NCBI GenBank assembly: GCA_023428465.1
Contig: JAEYXM010000150.1
Location: forward strand, 1-6,410
Direction: 5' to 3'
Length of the DNA stretch: 6,410 nucleotides
DNA from: Actinomycetes bacterium
GTDB lineage: Bacteria > Actinomycetota > Actinomycetes > Actinomycetales > Cellulomonadaceae
Shown: piece by piece, positions 5,799 to 6,410 of the stretch
How the letters are laid out: each line of letters starts with the position of its first letter
How positions within the stretch are numbered: position 1 is the first letter of the stretch
Notes under the pieces: model-generated
Told to the model about the DNA's origin: nothing
Databases searched by the model: none
Seen by the model: only the letters and a program-made list of their open reading frames with translations
Made by a program: the position numbers and the translations under genes

Positions 5799-5862
5799 AC
5801 TCCCCGTTCCTGACCGCGTCGGCGACCGCCGACACCGGCGATCCGCCGGCCAGCAGAGGACA
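5781..5862 (+). promoter_or_regulatory. Predicted attenuator: leader Cys codons sequester the downstream ribosome binding site
   Basis: The leader codons for Cys-Leu-Cys-Leu (5781-5793) can pair with 5850-5862, which contains the AGAGGA ribosome binding site (5855-5860). TGG 5791-5793 pairs with CCA 5850-5852, and CTCTGC 5784-5789 pairs with GCAGAG 5853-5858. TGT 5781-5783 pairs with ACA 5860-5862. Only C5790 and one G (5858 or 5859) bulge, giving 12 pairs. Inside the loop are two perfect hairpins: GTCGGC/GCCGAC (5818-5823 with 5828-5833) and CCGGCG/CGCCGG (5835-5840 with 5844-5849). The second hairpin abuts the sequestering helix directly. Inferred logic: a ribosome stalled at the Cys codons when charged Cys-tRNA is scarce covers the upper strand and frees the binding site. 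Fast completion of the leader lets the helix form and lowers regulator translation. Confidence 0.55.
5855..5860 (+). promoter_or_regulatory. Ribosome binding site deciding the GTG start of the winged-helix regulator
   Basis: AGAGGA ends 8 nt before GTG 5869 and is the only good Shine-Dalgarno match ahead of this open frame. It is the element hidden by the predicted attenuator helix. Confidence 0.7.
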
Positions 5863-5868
5863 ACTCCC

Positions 5869-6410
5869 GTGGCACTTCCCGCTCCTGTCCGCCCCGCACC
5901 CACGCAGGTGCGCCGCTCTCCCGCCGCCGTCCGGGCGGCCTCCCCGCGCGTCGCCCGCCGCGGTGCGCCGACCGGGTTCGCCCTGTACGTCGACGTCTCG
6001 GACGAGGTCGAGGCCACGTCGCACGACCTCGCACGCACCGCAGACACCCTGCGCGAGCTGGTCCGCGAGTGGGTCCCGTCCGCCCGCACCCGCGCCGTGG
6101 CCACGAGCGACGTCGGCGAGGCACCACTGCCGACCCCGCGCTCGACCGACGAGCTCCGCGCCCGCCTGCGGGCGGTCCCCGACGCCCCAGAGATCCACAT
6201 CGACGTCCCCGGCCGACGCCTCGTCATCAACGGCGAGACCGTGCGGCTCACCGCACGCGAGTTCGACCTGCTGGCCCGTCTCGCGACCGCCGACGGGCGC
6301 GTGGTCGGCCGGCAGGAGCTCCTCGCGACCGTCTGGCACGGCTCGGGCGTCGGTGCCGCCAGCCGCACGGTCGACGTGCACGTCCGGCGCATCCGCGCCG
6401 CCGTCGGCCA
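5869..6410 (+). CDS. Winged-helix (OmpR/PhoB-type) DNA-binding protein without receiver domain, C-terminus cut by window end
   Basis: From GTG 5869 the frame is open for 180 codons to the edge. Residues 1-35 are Arg/Ala/Pro-rich and probably disordered. Residues 36-104 include a GFALYVDVSDEVEATSHDLARTADTLRELVREWVP block that looks like a small alpha/beta segment with a helix; I do not recognise it as a receiver domain, since no phosphorylatable Asp-Lys pattern is seen. From about residue 108, the sequence IHIDVPGRRLVINGETVRLTAREFDLLARLATADGRVVGRQELLATVW (108-155), and RTVDVHVRRIRAAVG (166-180), matches the Trans_reg_C winged helix, with the recognition helix near the end. The fold would be nearly complete with only the final hairpin missing. 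It probably acts as a transcription factor in the cytoplasm. Its target and signal are unknown; the Cys leader upstream hints at sulfur or cysteine status. It is separated from the hyd operon by a strong terminator. Confidence 0.85.
   Translation, partial: MALPAPVRPAPTQVRRSPAAVRAASPRVARRGAPTGFALYVDVSDEVEATSHDLARTADTLRELVREWVPSARTRAVATSDVGEAPLPTPRSTDELRARLRAVPDAPEIHIDVPGRRLVINGETVRLTAREFDLLARLATADGRVVGRQELLATVWHGSGVGAASRTVDVHVRRIRAAVG

Noticed and set aside
5614..6381. Open frames on the minus strand opposite the leader and the winged-helix gene
   Set aside because: They run antisense to a recognisable winged-helix domain and through the terminator arm; the composition is typical of shadow frames.
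1..6410. tRNA, rRNA, CRISPR array, insertion sequence or attachment site
   Set aside because: No cloverleaf-like sequence, spaced direct repeats, transposase motifs or terminal repeats were seen anywhere in the window.

Overview
The window is GC-rich throughout, with G or C at most third codon positions, frequent GTG/TTG starts and 4-nt ATGA gene overlaps. This points to a high-GC actinomycete. A cellulolytic, facultatively anaerobic Micrococcales such as a Cellulomonas relative is a guess from the gene content, not something the sequence proves.

Left edge (1-407, minus strand): the N-terminal part of a PAP2-superfamily membrane phosphatase, cut by the window edge just after its first catalytic motif. 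A 150-nt divergent spacer follows, containing short inverted repeats.

Centre (558-5557, plus strand): one tightly packed six-gene operon. The first three genes belong to [FeFe]-hydrogenase maturation: a TM1266-type small putative regulator, the radical-SAM maturase HydE and the GTPase/scaffold HydF. The next three form a complete ABC importer of the nitrate/sulfonate/taurine/NMT1 class: permease, ATPase and lipoprotein binding protein. Every gene junction overlaps (23, 4, 4, 17 and 7 nt), so the importer is translationally tied to the maturation genes. Neither HydG nor the hydrogenase itself lies in the window. The operon ends in a 16-bp perfect hairpin at 5598-5632.

Right part (5633-6410): a separate transcription unit for a winged-helix (OmpR/PhoB-type) DNA-binding protein, truncated by the window end. 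Ahead of it is a 26-codon, apparently leaderless ORF ending in Met-Cys-Leu-Cys-Leu-Val. The codons for that tail are complementary, over 12 pairs with two single-base bulges, to the ribosome binding site of the regulator gene. Two perfect hairpins lie exactly in the intervening loop. This resembles a cysteine-responsive translational attenuator.

The two observations most worth pursuing are the importer embedded in the hydrogenase maturation operon, with unknown substrate, and the leader-peptide attenuator controlling an uncharacterised winged-helix regulator.
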